This document shows positions 51,101 through 60,047 of a DNA stretch of 64,000 nt, in pieces (the stretch's first letter is position 1; each line of letters starts with the position of its first letter). A program made the position numbers and the translations under genes. The notes under the pieces were generated by a model that was given only the letters and a program-made list of their open reading frames with translations, did not search any database and had not been told where the DNA came from. This DNA is from Strongylocentrotus purpuratus. Lineage: Eukaryota; Echinodermata; Echinoidea; Camarodonta; Strongylocentrotidae. Location: positions 25,814,879-25,878,878 of the forward strand of contig NW_022145599.1 in assembly GCF_000002235.5 (NCBI RefSeq), written 5' to 3'.

Positions 51101-54100
51101 GAAAATTACATCTTAAAAAGAGGAAAAAACCCAATCCTGATGGGATAATAAGCACATTCTCATAACGGTAGACTGAAAAGAAGTAACATATTATTAAGTA
51201 TATCATCTATAAATGCGTACGAGCGAGCTTTGGGGGAAATTGCTCCTTATAGTCGCGTAAAATTAGGGGCGCGTTTAATGATGAGATGAAAAAAGGAACA
51301 CTTACAGAAAAGAAAAAGAAAATGTGTCAAAGTACAAAGAGTAATTATCAGAAGTGAAAATGGGGCACTTCTTACACCTTCAAAAAGATGCACTCACCAG
51401 GGATGAAAAGAGACAGTCATGAGAATAGGAAATGGGCATTTGTCGACGGAAAAGGGACCCCCATCATATTTTGAAAGGGGCATTTATAAGAGGAAAAAAG
51501 GGAAATTATCAGAGGTGAAAAGAGGCAATTATCGCATCCGAAATTGGGCAACGACCACATATGAAAAGGGGCACTTGTGTGATTGAAAAAGGGGCACTTA
51601 TGATAAAGGAAAATGTGCATTTGTTGAAAGTAAATGGGCACTGATCAGATTTTAAAGGGGCATTGTGAGAAGGGGGAAGGGACTCTTTTATTAATGGGGG
51701 CACTTTTCACTGGTCCACTCTGCCTCCCCCCCCCCCCCCCCACAGGAGGGCCGCCTCTGCGTATATCCATCAATAATGCTTTGATTGTTAACACCTATAA
51801 TTTGTTTTAAACGATAGCTAAATAGAAAATACCATTTACACGAAGCGTCCTGACTTCAAAGGCAAAACCCGCATGTAGGAGAAACCCATCACTGCAGAAG
51901 CGAACCGTCACCACACCCTCTGGCAGTAGAAGTGACGTCAAATTACCACTGACCAATGGGAAGGTTGTGACGTTAGTGCCGTGTGCAGTTTCGCTGCTGT
52001 GTGTCAGGGTAAGAGGATCCCAAAAATGTTCTACCTGGAGGATGTTGACCTTAATGTGACCCTGCATAGCAAGTTTCAGAAGAAAAAAATACAATTAGGC
52101 CTACCACTCCTTTGAAATATATTCATTGAAAAAAAATCTAGGAAACTAACCAAAATTTTAAAAGGATTCTTTTACCCTCTTCCATGTATCATGAACTTTT
52201 AAAACAAATTAGAACTTTTAAATCAGTAGAGGGCAAAAACATCTAACTGGCTATACGTACCCTATGGTTCAGCAAGTAAATCATTTTTGAGGCGCTCTGG
52301 TTCGCATTAGGGGATATTAAGGCCCTTACACGTTTATCTTGATATAAAGCTGGAATAGGTTGATTGGAATCTTTAGAATCCAATACAAAGCAACATTGCA
52401 GTTTGTACGAACAAGCATTTCAGAGTAACAGTTACTCATATTTAATAATTTGTTTTGAATAACCTTTTCTAGTTATCGAAAATCTGTCAGGGCCCCCTTG
52501 CCCCGCCTTCAAATATACACGTCTCTAGAGGTGCCCATAATGTCGACAACATCGTTTTCTTTTGATAGACCTACCATTGCGCCAGGGGGTATGTCGAAGC
52601 TCCATTCTCGCCGAGACTTCGGTGGGTAATGATCAGGAAAGTCTGGTGACACCAGGGTTGTCAGATATTCCTCCATGACCTCGCATATGCATGATGCTTG
52701 GACCTGCGGAGCTCCTGTAACTTGATATTTATTTGTTTATTTATTTATTCAGTATTTTTTTTTGGATCTATCTGTTGTTTATCTATTCATTCATCTAATA
52801 TCTTTGTAGATTTACTTTAGACGCTTAAAATATTGTCAAGACAATGGCGCCCTCGCTATATGACTTAAATGTCATTTTTCCCCCATATGTATTAATCAGA
52901 AGGGTCTTTTCTTTTTAGAGGAACTATAATAATATGCTATCTATAATATCCTTTAAGTAGTGCCAAAGGGAGAAGGCTTAGGAGAAAACAGAAATTAAAA
53001 ATATTTGTGTACATGACAAATGGGAAAGTTGTCCGTGACTACGTCACAATGCACTAACCAAATTGCTAATTTGAGAATCTCATAGATTTGTTGATTCATA
53101 TCCTTCATATCAAAGGTACGATTTCTTTCAAGGTTTTGCCTTCCTGTTTCAATCTCTTATTTTTCTGCTTCATACAAACGAACTCATGCTATTCAAAGGT
53201 TAGATTGCCTTTTAAATGTGTATACAAAATGATTTCAAGCAAATGCTCCATGCGAAATCTACATAGGTGTACATTATTACAAACAATGAACCTATAATAA
53301 AAAGGAAAATTTTAGCATTTAACAGGAAGAAAATACAGATAAAGTAGAAAAGAACAGGACACTGTAAAGAAAAAGAGTGACGCATTGAAGAAGAAAATCC
53401 ATTCAAATTACAAATGATACAATCGTAAACATGATTGTGTGAGAGAACTTAGAGGGGGATGTATTCCATACGATGGAGACTTGTTAAAGGTAATGATTTT
53501 TTAAATTTTTATTCAGTTTTCAGATGTTTTGTCTGTTATTAAACCTTACTTACTTACTTTACTTTAATCCATCGATGTTGGTAGGACAGAGCCTGTTCAA
53601 CAATCGATTGAATTCCTTTGCATCAATACTTCTGTTTGTTGTGGTTTCGTGTCGAGGTGTGTGTGTGTGTGTGGAGGGTGGAATAGTTCCCGCATTCTTC
53701 TATTTACTTTCAAAGTCATATACTGAAGGTGAATTCTTCCAATAGTTATCGAGTTTGTTTTTGAAGGCATTTACAGATGGGGCATTAACCACTTCTTCAG
53801 ATAGGCTATTCCATGTGTCCCCTACTCTATTCGAGAAAAAGAATTTCCTGATGTCCAGATGTGAAAATGTCTTCTCTAGTTTCAGAGTATGGCCTCGTGT
53901 TCTGTTTTCCTTGCATAAGTGTAGTAGGTTTGTCTGAGTGGTGTATAAGCCATGAAGGTACTTGTAAACATCAATCATATCTCCTCTCTTTCTCCGATGG
54001 GCAAGAGACGGTAGCTTCAGGTATCTCAGACGTGTTTCGTATGGAAGATTCTTCAGTCTAGGTACCATCTTTGTAGCTCTTCGTTGGACGCTTTCAAGTC

Positions 54101-56845
54101 TCTTTTGTTCACCTATCCTGTATGGTGACCATGCAGCTTGTCCGTACTCCAAGACAGACCTTACAAGGCCTATGTACAAGAGTTTGAAAGTGTCCGTGTC
54201 CATGTTTGCGAATGATCTTCGTATCACCCCCAGTAGCCTGTTAGACCTGGATATAACATGGGAGATGTGGTCTTTGAAGGTCAGCTTAGAATCAACAAGC
54301 ACACCAAGATCCCTTTCCACTTTAGATTCTTTCAGGATTGTAGTTTCATTGCCATTCTTCATGCGATAATCATAACTTGAGGGGGACCTGCCAATTTTCA
54401 ACAAAGTACACTTCTCTGGGTGAAATCTAAGCTGCCATGTATCTGACCATTCCTGCATCTTTATCAGATCATTCTGCAATTTCTGGGAATCTTCGTCGGT
54501 GTCACATCTGGCATACAGTTTCGTGTCGTCTGCAAAAAGCTTAATTCTGGACTCTATGAAATCAGGAAGATCGTTTATGTAGATCAGGAATAACAGCGGC
54601 CCGAGTACACTCCCTTGACCATTCCGACCGTTGACCCTTCACTACTACACGCTGTCTCCTTCCGACTAAGAATGCTTTGATCCATCCCAGTGTCTCATCC
54701 TGGATGCCAAAGGCTTCAACTTTCTGCAGCAATCGTTAATAGGGTACTGAATCAAAAGCTTTCATAAAGTCCATGTAAACTGCATCAATGTTACCTCCCT
54801 CCTCTAAGATATGTGTCCAGTCATTGAGTACTTCCAACATATGGGTGGTACAGGAACGACCAGCAACGAAGCCATGTTGGTGTGCAGACAACATCTCATT
54901 TGTTGATAGGTGTTTGATGATGTGCTTTCTCACCATGCACTCAAATATCTTGCACACAACGCATGTGAGACTCACTGGTCTATAGTTCCTGCTTTCTTGC
55001 TTGTTTCCTTTTTTGAAAATGTGTGTAACATTAGCTGATTTCCAGTCCAAGGGTAATTCTCCCTTTTCTAAGCTCAATTTGAACAAGAGTGAAAGTGGCA
55101 CATCAAGAACGCCTGCCAACCTTTGCATTAAACGTGGATGCAATCCATCAGGTCCTTGAGACTTATTTGGTTTCAGATTCCTTAGCAACTCGAACACGTC
55201 TGATGGTACGACAGCAAAGCTTGTTAATGCTGATTCAAAGTCAATTTCAGGAGGAGTCGGCCTATTCTGCAAGTCTTCGCGGGTGAACACACTAATAAAG
55301 AAGTCTTGCAGTACTTGGGCTTTTTCTATGTCTGTTTCAGTAATGGTTCCATCCGACTTAATAAGACTGCCGATACTTTCTCGAGCGGTTGTTTTAGTCT
55401 TAACGTATGACCAGAAGGCTTTGGGATTTTCCTTGACTCCAGATGCTATATCTTTCTCCAATCTTTGCACTGCCTTCTTGCACCTCCATTTAACTTGGTT
55501 GCTTGCTCGGGTGTACATTTTGCGGTCCTCTTCTGTCTTAGTCCGTCGCCTTCGATATCACGATGTCGTTCTTCGTTAGTTCATGATTTCATATAAGGAT
55601 GATTTTTCGGAAGGTTCAAAATTAAACAAATATGAAGGAGGGCTCGCAGTTCCGAAAAGAAAATCGGGTTCATAATGCTGCTGGTTCATATTTTCACATT
55701 AAAACAAACCCTATCGAATACTTTAACTTGAATATTGCGCCATGTAAATGGCGTAAATCATCGCAGCATCATCAGCATTTTTCCAAATTATAAAACCTTC
55801 TAAAAAGTAAAGCGTATTTCATTTTCAGAATTTCAAATCCTCATTCATAACTTCGGAAATATGAACATTCCAAATAATCAACTTGATATCTTTTTCGGAA
55901 TTATGATCCTTTGGGTAAACCATGGACCTATTACGAATGGATATTCTACGTGATTCTTTCTTTGATCCAATGAGATTATGAGAGTCACCGCCTTCTGATT
56001 ATGTGCATCTTAATGAGAACATTCAGCTGTTTTAACAATAACGACTGCGTAAGCGTTTTCGGTCATTGACAAAGGAGCAGTTTTCCCCTCTTGGGCTTTG
56101 TTTGGATGGTGTGCTCTGTAAGAGTGTGTCTTAAATAAAAACATCCCAAATGGGGAGCAGCAAATTTGAAAAGCGGACGATTTTGGTGATATGAAATGTA
56201 TTATTACTGATTCGCACACTTTCGCACACACCCATGACATTATAAAACAATTACAAGGCCATGATCTTTATAAGCCCTGAACGTTGCAACTTCGGAATAT
56301 AATGAGGAAATTGGGGGAAACAGGATTTTAAATCACAACCAATCCAAATATAACCTCTATCTTGTAATATCAACATATTTTTTAAATAAAATACAGTACA
56401 CAGAACAACATTTTCCGATTATAAACCAGAACTGCACGTCGATTTCCCATAATTTAAGCGATTTATTATCTTCTGCGCATGTAAATTAACATGTGTAAAA
56501 TCACTTTCTTGATTCTTTCCCGGCTTATTGGCGTTGACCCTCATGGGATCAAAGTGAAGAAAAGTGTACGGAATGTTATTGAGACGACATTGACGGAGAC
56601 AACCACAATGAATTTGTTAACTAACGACGAATGTCCATCCGTGATATGTCCATGCCTAGATATAAGGAAATTTAAAACAGATCGACACGAAAACAAGGCA
56701 TGTCCGAAGAAAATCAAGAGATAAAAAAAAGATAAATTATTGTGACAATGTTAATAAATCGCCGTAAAGGGTTTTCAAATGTCGTCTTACCTTGATGTAA
56801 AAGAATTTGAAACAGAAAGACGCCGGATATCATCTGAAGTCGCAT
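28023..56845 (-). CDS. Receptor unit B: complete CUB-LDLa-LRR-7TM (LGR-type) GPCR
   Basis: This gene encodes a predicted plasma-membrane class A GPCR of 824 residues. Fifteen exons (5' to 3'): 56791-56845 signal; 52575-52696 and 51842-52061 CUB; 50242-50400 and 47933-48040 LDLa; 42298-42466 LRRNT; LRRs 35104-35172, 34596-34667, 34377-34448, 33438-33509, 32861-32935, 32512-32586, 30289-30360 and 29586-29663; 28023-29079 seven-TM. All phases agree and the total is 2475 nt. Rough residues: signal 1-18, CUB 19-132, LDLa 133-221, cap 222-277, eight LRRs 278-472, 7TM 473-824. RXFP1/2 and snail GRL101 share LDLa + LRR + 7TM, but a CUB domain at the front is unusual. The ligand is unknown. The joining of the first two exons depends on an AAG acceptor and is the least certain step. 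Confidence 0.8.
29586..29663 (-). CDS. Unit B LRR8 exon
   Basis: This 78-nt exon, phase 2-2, reads SLSPKSIPLYPEIFEGLDSL. It splices in frame to the 7TM exon (GT + G, valine) across an intron of about 500 nt, and so places the last LRR directly before the hinge. Confidence 0.88.
30289..30360 (-). CDS. Unit B LRR7 exon
   Basis: A 72-nt exon with acceptor tttccatcag and donor gtaagca encodes NLGESLIEHIEPGTFKNLSK. The intact counterpart in unit C is 58552-58623. Unit A has lost it in a deletion. Confidence 0.88.
30591..31281. mobile_element. MITE with repeated AAAAGGAGCTAAATCCAC motif
   Basis: Inverted ends ATATGAAGAG ... CTCTTCATAT lie at an AT/TA site. The unit C intron has the empty site (GACTATCATACATAG near 58852). 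The motif AGCTAAATCC occurs five times in both orientations (near 30613, 30755, 30875, 31055, 31245). Internal arms of about 110 bp (30765-30890 versus 31135-31265) are inverted copies. It is non-autonomous, family unassigned; Tc1/mariner-type TA insertion is possible. Confidence 0.7.
31775..31966 (+). CDS. Antisense Crypton/KIAA1958-like N-terminal exon fragment (unit B copy)
   Basis: The open frame reads MAEETLPRF, LLDDDQLQDLINSADSKNTK, SVKFSVKIFED and so on. The D-x-KNTK...A/S-V-x-x-F pattern is that of the N-terminal helical domain of Crypton-type tyrosine recombinases and their KIAA1958/ZMYM relatives. Just before the stop the sequence CATGATTA|gtaagtcg offers a good donor, so it may be the first coding exon of a split gene. 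No catalytic domain follows nearby. The same fragment sits in the same intron in units A and C, each with a shared stop, so the insertion predates the duplications. Only this copy is open. Confidence 0.45.
   Translation: MAEETLPRFGLLDDDQLQDLINSADSKNTKSSVKFSVKIFEDQDYLQVINTYLDSINKLDYHD
32007..32125. repeat. Palindrome with GAGGAATAGTTGT arms (unit B)
   Basis: This is the same inverted structure as in units A and C: arms of about 45 nt around a short loop with GCTCTCGGG. It is always about 50 nt after the Crypton-like frame. Confidence 0.5.
32512..32935 (-). CDS. Unit B LRR5 and LRR6 exons
   Basis: LRR5 (32861-32935) and LRR6 (32512-32586) are 75 nt each, phase 2-2, encoding DLKNNSITEFSPGTFKDLG and ILKWNQLTSINASLFYGIE. 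Splice sites are intact. Spacing and sequence match units A and C closely, showing conservation of the LRR cassette. Confidence 0.88.
33438..33509 (-). CDS. Unit B LRR4 exon
   Basis: This is a 72-nt exon, phase 2-2 (TLTSNYVTRFEDGCFQDL), with acceptor ttgtttcag and donor gtacgac. The unit A copy has an extra base; the unit C copy is intact. Confidence 0.88.
34377..35172 (-). CDS. Unit B LRR1-LRR3 exons
   Basis: LRR1 is 35104-35172 (69 nt, NMIGIPLTLEVGSFKGL), LRR2 is 34596-34667 (72 nt, SCELTYLPPGVFDGLFRLYI) and LRR3 is 34377-34448 (72 nt, ELENNRLTVLGEGLFRNL). All are phase 2-2 with intact AG/GT sites. Introns carry (GAT)n and (ATT)n tracts. These are the exons that are broken in units A and C. 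Confidence 0.88.
35840..36690. repeat. Polypyrimidine tract followed by polypurine tract
   Basis: About 590 bp of CTCTATCTCTC-type repeats (35840-36430) are followed by about 240 bp of GAGAGAGAAAG-type repeats (36445-36690). This abrupt strand switch makes a large potential hairpin or triplex. Long open frames of S/L/I residues here are repeat artefacts. Confidence 0.85.
36756..36880 (+). ncRNA. 7SL (SRP RNA)-like or SINE head fragment
   Basis: The segment GGCGTTGTGGCGTGCGCCTG, then TGTAATCCAGCT, resembles the 5' (Alu) domain of 7SL RNA (GGTGGCGCGTGCCTGTAGTC...CAGCT). It is followed at similar spacing by GATTCAGCCGAGGACGCAGG and a box-B-like GGTTCGAAACT. The tail continues CTTTCGGATGGTGACG. 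It may be a 7SL-derived or tRNA-like SINE, or an SRP RNA pseudogene. Resemblance was judged by eye only. Confidence 0.4.
38035..38370. repeat. Local duplication in unit B LRRNT-LRR1 intron
   Basis: The phrase AAAATCATTGAATTGCGATA with TTCCCGGTGGTAAGTGAGTT occurs at about 38035-38110 and again at 38285-38360, a period of about 250 bp. Unit A has one copy (6774-6850). Confidence 0.7.
38390..41570. other. Unit B intron insertion, mostly unrecognised AT-rich DNA
   Basis: Unit A has no counterpart. The stretch starts with AGTGGCGTAGCGTGG and a G-run (repeat-like end). It is otherwise AT-rich with no supported gene, apart from the duplicated RT fragment at 40330-40660. Confidence 0.4.
40330..40660 (+). 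mobile_element. Duplicated fragment of a non-LTR reverse transcriptase
   Basis: Two tandem copies (period 152 bp) read as the conserved RT stretch I-F-K-R-x-D-N-K-L-V-N-N-Y-R-P-M-S-S (compare IFKKGD...NYRPIS in LINEs), followed by LLKVLEKRV in the second. Stops and the duplication show it is a dead fragment. Confidence 0.65.
41579..41799 (+). mobile_element. SINE-sized element with L2/CR1-type tail
   Basis: 221 bp ends AAGCGCTATATAAGCGGAAT plus (ATT)n, the same tail style as the LINE end at 16432-16932. AAACG at 41574-41578 and 41800-41804 may be the TSD. The length and tail suggest a SINE that borrows a LINE 3' end, but no clear pol III boxes were recognised. Confidence 0.5.
42298..42466 (-). 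CDS. Unit B LRRNT-like exon
   Basis: This 169-nt exon runs from phase 1 to phase 2, acceptor tctctcaaaaag (weak pyrimidine tract) and donor gtaagac. It encodes EIVKCPDGYVCGE, NFCEERDWQPFWVNATKAW and so on, with three cysteines. It joins LDLa2 to LRR1 in frame, and the unit A exon is the same length with mostly conservative changes. It fills the position of the N-terminal LRR cap. Confidence 0.78.
43457..47895. other. 4.4-kb insertion in unit B between LRRNT and LDLa2
   Basis: Unit A lacks this block. The flanks carry a diverged repeat of the purine-rich target (GAAAGAGGGGCAGGGGGTTC / GAAGAGGGGGGAGGGGGTGTTC), suggesting a target duplication of about 25 bp or a local duplication. The two ends share short inverted matches (TTTTGGAGGGTCAA, GAATATTCATGAGC). 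No protein of known family is seen. Exon-like segments on the minus strand are described under findings. G- and C-runs occur at 43750, 44100 and 46610. Confidence 0.45.
46808..46928. repeat. Near-perfect hairpin, arms about 50 nt
   Basis: The arm TTTCGTTCGTTAGCCTCTGA with its flanks (46818-46858) pairs with 46879-46919 across a loop of about 20 nt. Pairing extends outward as TAGCCCGAA / TTCAGGCTA. It could be a tiny MITE or, if transcribed, a hairpin RNA. Confidence 0.75.
47933..48040 (-). CDS. Unit B LDLa2 exon
   Basis: A 108-nt phase 1-1 exon encodes a complete LDLa repeat: CPYRC, DICLLDRLRC, DGWYDCPQRDDEENC. The six cysteines and the acidic DG..D....DE pattern expected to bind calcium are present. 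In RXFP-type receptors LDLa modules are needed for signalling after ligand binding. Confidence 0.9.
48150..48240. repeat. (ATT)n, poly-T and poly-G run
   Basis: An (ATT)n tract passes into about 30 T and then a G run. A shorter related T/G run occupies the same place in unit A (12890-12912). Confidence 0.8.
48581..50021. mobile_element. 1.44-kb foldback transposon in unit B, hosting a nested MITE
   Basis: The unit A intron lacks it. The ends are long inverted repeats (ACACTTTTGAAATGGCTGCC, GAATAAAAAATATAT...). Deeper arms also match (AATAATTCATGCTT; CTTCCAATTTGTGAGAGGTA), so most of the element is a palindrome. The flanks suggest a TA target. A small hairpin (TTATTCTTCAGGT / ACCTGAAGAATAA) lies at 49418-49462. 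Confidence 0.75.
48691..49362. mobile_element. Nested GC-rich MITE with AAGGCCCGGTCACACAG ends
   Basis: The termini AAGGCCCGGTCACACAGAGG and their inverse at 49343-49362 are followed inward by inverted GGACGCATGGGG and CGCACGGCC stretches. The inner part is rich in GCTAGCGCGC and GACGCA words. It interrupts one arm of the surrounding foldback (CCGCCCACTT | ATAGGGTATG); the opposite arm keeps the uninterrupted sequence. Confidence 0.8.
50242..50400 (-). CDS. Unit B LDLa1 exon, first cysteine replaced
   Basis: A 159-nt phase 1-1 exon encodes DSRVQAC, NTLDFMC, DRC-equivalent ARCDKVVDC and FSDESGC. The first cysteine of the LDLa fold (TGT in unit A) is CGC (arginine) here, so one disulfide cannot form. 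The other five cysteines and the SDE motif remain. A CA/C-run microsatellite (50145-50195) follows in the intron. Confidence 0.82.
50590..51770. repeat. Unit B intron insertion with degenerate 30-bp minisatellite
   Basis: The insertion is absent from unit A. From about 51355 to 51710, variants of GGGGCACTTAT...GAAAA recur roughly every 27-32 bp, ending in a C-run and AGGAGGGCCGCCTCTGCG. The open frames here reflect the repeat. The first half (50590-51350) has no recognised feature. Confidence 0.6.
51842..52061 (-). CDS. Unit B CUB exon 2
   Basis: A 220-nt exon, phase 0 to 1, encodes GHIKVNILQVEHFWDPLTL, then SGNLTSLLLPEGVVTVRFCS and GFAFEVRTL. The LTL..S/G.....F.SD..F..HAGFAFE pattern fits the second half of a CUB domain. 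Donor gtgtaaat gives the phase needed for LDLa1. Confidence 0.82.
52575..52696 (-). CDS. Unit B CUB exon 1
   Basis: The exon encodes ASCICEVMEEY, LVSPDFPDHYPPKSRREW and DIPPGAM: the SP-x-YP core and W..D/I..P of a CUB domain N-terminus. Acceptor choice: the AG of CCAAG at 52697-52698 gives phase 1, matching the signal exon. The upstream CAG (before 52703) would not. An unseen small exon between is the alternative. Confidence 0.75.
53549..55547 (-). mobile_element. 5'-truncated CR1-like LINE in intron 1 of unit B
   Basis: A minus-strand reverse transcriptase begins inside the region before the RT fingers (55518) and runs to 53700. Motifs: GPDGLHPRLM, HIFKKGN, NYRPVSLT, QHGFVAGRSC, YMDFMKAFDSVPY and FADD (54525-54536), then the CR1-type C-terminus (LGVLVDSKLTF, GLVRSVLEYGQAAWSP, ETRLRYLKLPSLAHRRKRGD). 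An in-frame TAA follows DSVPY (54737) and there is a frameshift near 54640. The endonuclease domain is missing. The 3' end (low coordinates) carries an AAGT repeat tail. Unit A has the uninterrupted site near 17335. Confidence 0.88.
55548..56790. other. Distal part of unit B intron 1
   Basis: The sequence is nearly identical in layout to 1-1220 (unit Z). The minus-strand frame 56010-56240 is retained in both copies without indels (ending ...VVIVKTAECSH), but it neither continues the signal exon nor matches a family I know. Confidence 0.45.
56791..56845 (-). CDS. Unit B signal-peptide exon
   Basis: The ATG at 56845-56843 begins MRLQMISGVFLFQILLHQ, followed by donor AAG|gtaagacg in phase 1. 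A basic start, a hydrophobic core and a polar end fit a cleavable signal peptide for a receptor whose N-terminus is extracellular. The unit Z copy (1221-1275) keeps the frame and donor. The gap to CUB exon 1 is about 4.1 kb, enlarged by the LINE. Confidence 0.7.
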
Positions 56846-57755
56846 GTTCAGTGTTCTCCGTAAAGACCCACATCAACTATATACCTGATGTGATATAAAT
56901 GTGACGTGAATGCAAAAACCAGCTCTGTCCTGGACTGTGTATGGTTTTAAAAATTGCTTTATGCCGCATAGATATATATGAGTTCCTGGAGATTTTCTGT
57001 TCGCTGATTGGTTCGCTGCTTCGCTTCTTTAGCTGCCAAAATGCGAATCTTTCCTACTTCGCTGCCCGCTATTGAAATATGTTTTGCTTAATCCCGAATG
57101 GAAATAATTATATGATATTCCTGGACGTCTTCTATACCACCCTGATTGGTTCGCTATTTTCCTTCTTTTGCTATACCAAATGTGAATGACGCTCTCGTCC
57201 TTCAATGTGTGCGTCTTATCATATTTTTTGTCCTTATCCTGTTTAAGATTATGTGTGTTCCTTGACGCGTTCTTTACAATGACTTGATTCGCTGATCTGC
57301 TTGTTTAGCTGAAAAAATCCGAAAAACAATTTTCTCTTAGCTACGTGCAGTTGAAAAATCCCTGCTAAACATCCTTAAAGGGTTTAGTTAGTCCATTGAT
57401 TTACGGAAAGCTCAAATATTGAGTCAATCTGTATTCAAACAATGATGATCATCTCATAAAATCGGGTAATTCTGACACATTGAACCCCTAGAAAAAGATA
57501 TTTTACGGAGAGAAAATAATTGTACGATCACAAAATAGGAATTCTACGAATCAAAAAAAGTCTTCGATTTAACATGCATTTTTACTCCATAAATCATGCA
57601 GTATAATTAAGCCTTCATTCTGTTTATGTAAATTCTTAGTACCATAAATACCAGTTAAATTGTACATGGCTGGGTTTTGATCATTTTCTTTTCAAGAGTT
57701 AACCCAAATGCAAACCCTTTATAAGATAGAGAGAGAGACAGACAGACATAGAAAC

Positions 57756-57786
<31 letters not shown>

Positions 57787-57839
57787 AAAGACAGATATGA
57801 TATACAGAATGAAGAAGACAAAACAAAATTTTGACTTAC
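56846..57839. promoter_or_regulatory. Candidate promoter of unit B, downstream of unit C LRR8
   Basis: On the minus strand a TATATAG lies about 35 nt before the ATG, and a CRE-like TGACGTGA lies near 56900. Both regions are kept in unit Z (1276-1800). The 7TM exon expected for unit C is absent: the join is at about 57462 (CTCATAAAAT/CGGGTAATT). A GA tract occupies 57728-57790. Confidence 0.35.
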
Positions 57840-57917
57840 ATAGCAATTAAACTGTCCAGGCCTTCAAAGATTTCAGGATAAAGTGGGATAGATTTGGAGC
57901 TCAATGATGTAATGACT

Positions 57918-60047
57918 CTGTGTAATGAAACAATAAGTTTTTAAAAAGTAGCCCAAAATATGAATTGTGACAACAACCATAACACATGTTTTATTGTCTG
58001 TTTGGAGTCAGAAAAGTGTTAACTCATATCATGGTGCACAAAGTTAACGCCCTTCTGACTTCAAAAAGTCGTTTTATTAGTTACGGAATTTTGTGTTTGT
58101 GTCTACCTCAAACTGATCCGCCCTAATCAGTCATTTTATCATTCATACTATTAAATTATCACACATAACGCGCTAATGAGCAGAGGCAAATTAACCCAGT
58201 CGAGTCTTGAAAAAAATATAAATTATTATCAAGGACGAGTGGATAAAGGATTTCTCTTTTATTTTATCCACAGCTCTTTCGTCAAGCAAACGTATTCTCC
58301 CATGTCCTCAAGCCTGAGTTTATTGACTTTCACAACCAAATCATCTACGATCAACAGGTTACAGGGCAGGACTGACGAATTATTCCCTTTAAAGTAGGAT
58401 TTACAGGCAAATCTTTAATTAAGACCAAATTTTCTATGTGACTTATTGCAATTTGATACAAACATTTTTTTTTATCTATTGTTCCATGGTTCACAAAAGA
58501 GAAGTACAAGCTCTTCAGTGCTCCATCAAGCTATCATTTTAAAAAACTTACAAGTCCGTTACTTTGGAGAGATTCTTAAACGTTCCCGGTGCAATGTGTT
58601 CTATTAGACTCTCGCCAAGATTCCTGATGGAAAAGGGGAACAAAATATATACAGTTTTCAATAAAATAAATCTAATTGTGTATAAAACACGAACACAACT
58701 ACTTTCTAAAAATCAACCTGTTTAAAGGCAACTTCAATAGCTTGGTGTACAATATGGTATCGAAGTTGCTCTTTTAGTTGATTTTTCGAAAATAGTTGCT
58801 ATCGGGTTTTCTTGAAAGCGCACATATCTATTTGTTCGTTCTTTACAATGACTATCATACATAGAATCGAGCATACTCAAAATAATGAATATATAACATG
58901 TATTTAGGTATGTTTAATAAAGTATTATATACCTCTCTTTAGAAATCTAGCCTGGTCTGGTCTAATTGGTCGAAATTGCAGTCGTGATTTTATAGCCATT
59001 CTCCCGTATAAGAGAAGATACGAACAATGCCAGTAATGGTCAATAGTTCATAAGTGATATTCCCGACAGATTCCGGATACCAAGAAAATAGTTAAATTCT
59101 ACTGCGATCCCCATTCATGAGTGATATTCCCGCAAGATTCCGGGTACCAGGAAAATAGTTGCGACCCCCATTGGTTTACGTGATAAAACTTAGTTTGTGC
59201 GCAGCGCGCGCAGCTACCATACAGTTTTTGTGCGATTAATTTGGTATCTACAAACACAGCGCAGATGACCGCCGATCTCGATTGTAGGCCTAGATCGACA
59301 TGTAATCTCCGATTTTTTAGTTTCTAAACCTTATTTTATTTCCAAATAAGGTAAAAATGGCTAAAGAGACTCTTCCTAGATTTGAAGTTCTTGATGATGA
59401 TCAATTACAAGACTTGATTAATTCTGCGGACAGCAAGAACACCAAAAGTTCCGTGAAATTCTCTGTAAAAATATTCGAAGACTAGGTTTACCTGCAAGTT
59501 TTCAACACAGACCTCGATAGCGTAAACAAACTTGATTACCATGATAAGTCGCACATGTATTCTATGACCCTTTTTTACGGTATATAAAAGATATAACGAC
59601 TGCTTTAATATTCGAGGAATAGTTGTTTTATGGGCTCTCGGGGGTCCCCTTTGAGCCTATAATACAACTATTCCTCTAATAACTGTCATTATATCTTTAT
59701 TATAACGCATTTTCTGATTTTTACGATTTTGATAACACGGTCGCAACTACTTTCGTAAAAGTAATACCATCAATGGGTTATAGGACAATAACCCCCTGTA
59801 CAATCACACCAGGCCGATTACCAGCGGACAATGACCCCCTTTATAAGACTATTACTCCTCCCCCAGGACATTGTTAAATTTAGAAAATCCCCAAGAATTA
59901 TGGATGCATTGAAAAATAATAAAACAAAAATCAATATCACTAAGGCTTCAGTCCATCTAAAATCGTGTAAAACATGATAATAATTAGAGAAAAAAAATGG
60001 GTGTAAAAGAGCTTTAAAGTTTCAATTGAAAAGTCGATATTACTTAC
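57918..60047. other. Unit C introns around LRR7
   Basis: The stretch contains the segment deleted in unit A (57980-59250), the tandem ATTCCCGxxAGATTCCGG phrases (59055-59145), the Crypton-like frame on the plus strand at 59357-59485 (with the stop shared with unit A) and the GAGGAATAGTTGT palindrome (59588-59703). Confidence 0.55.

Noticed and set aside
53212-53406. MRHSFSLQCPVLFYFICIFF as a signal-peptide exon for unit B
   Set aside because: No good donor follows, and unit A does not keep the frame. The exon at 56791-56845 has a conserved frame, a strong donor and a compatible phase.
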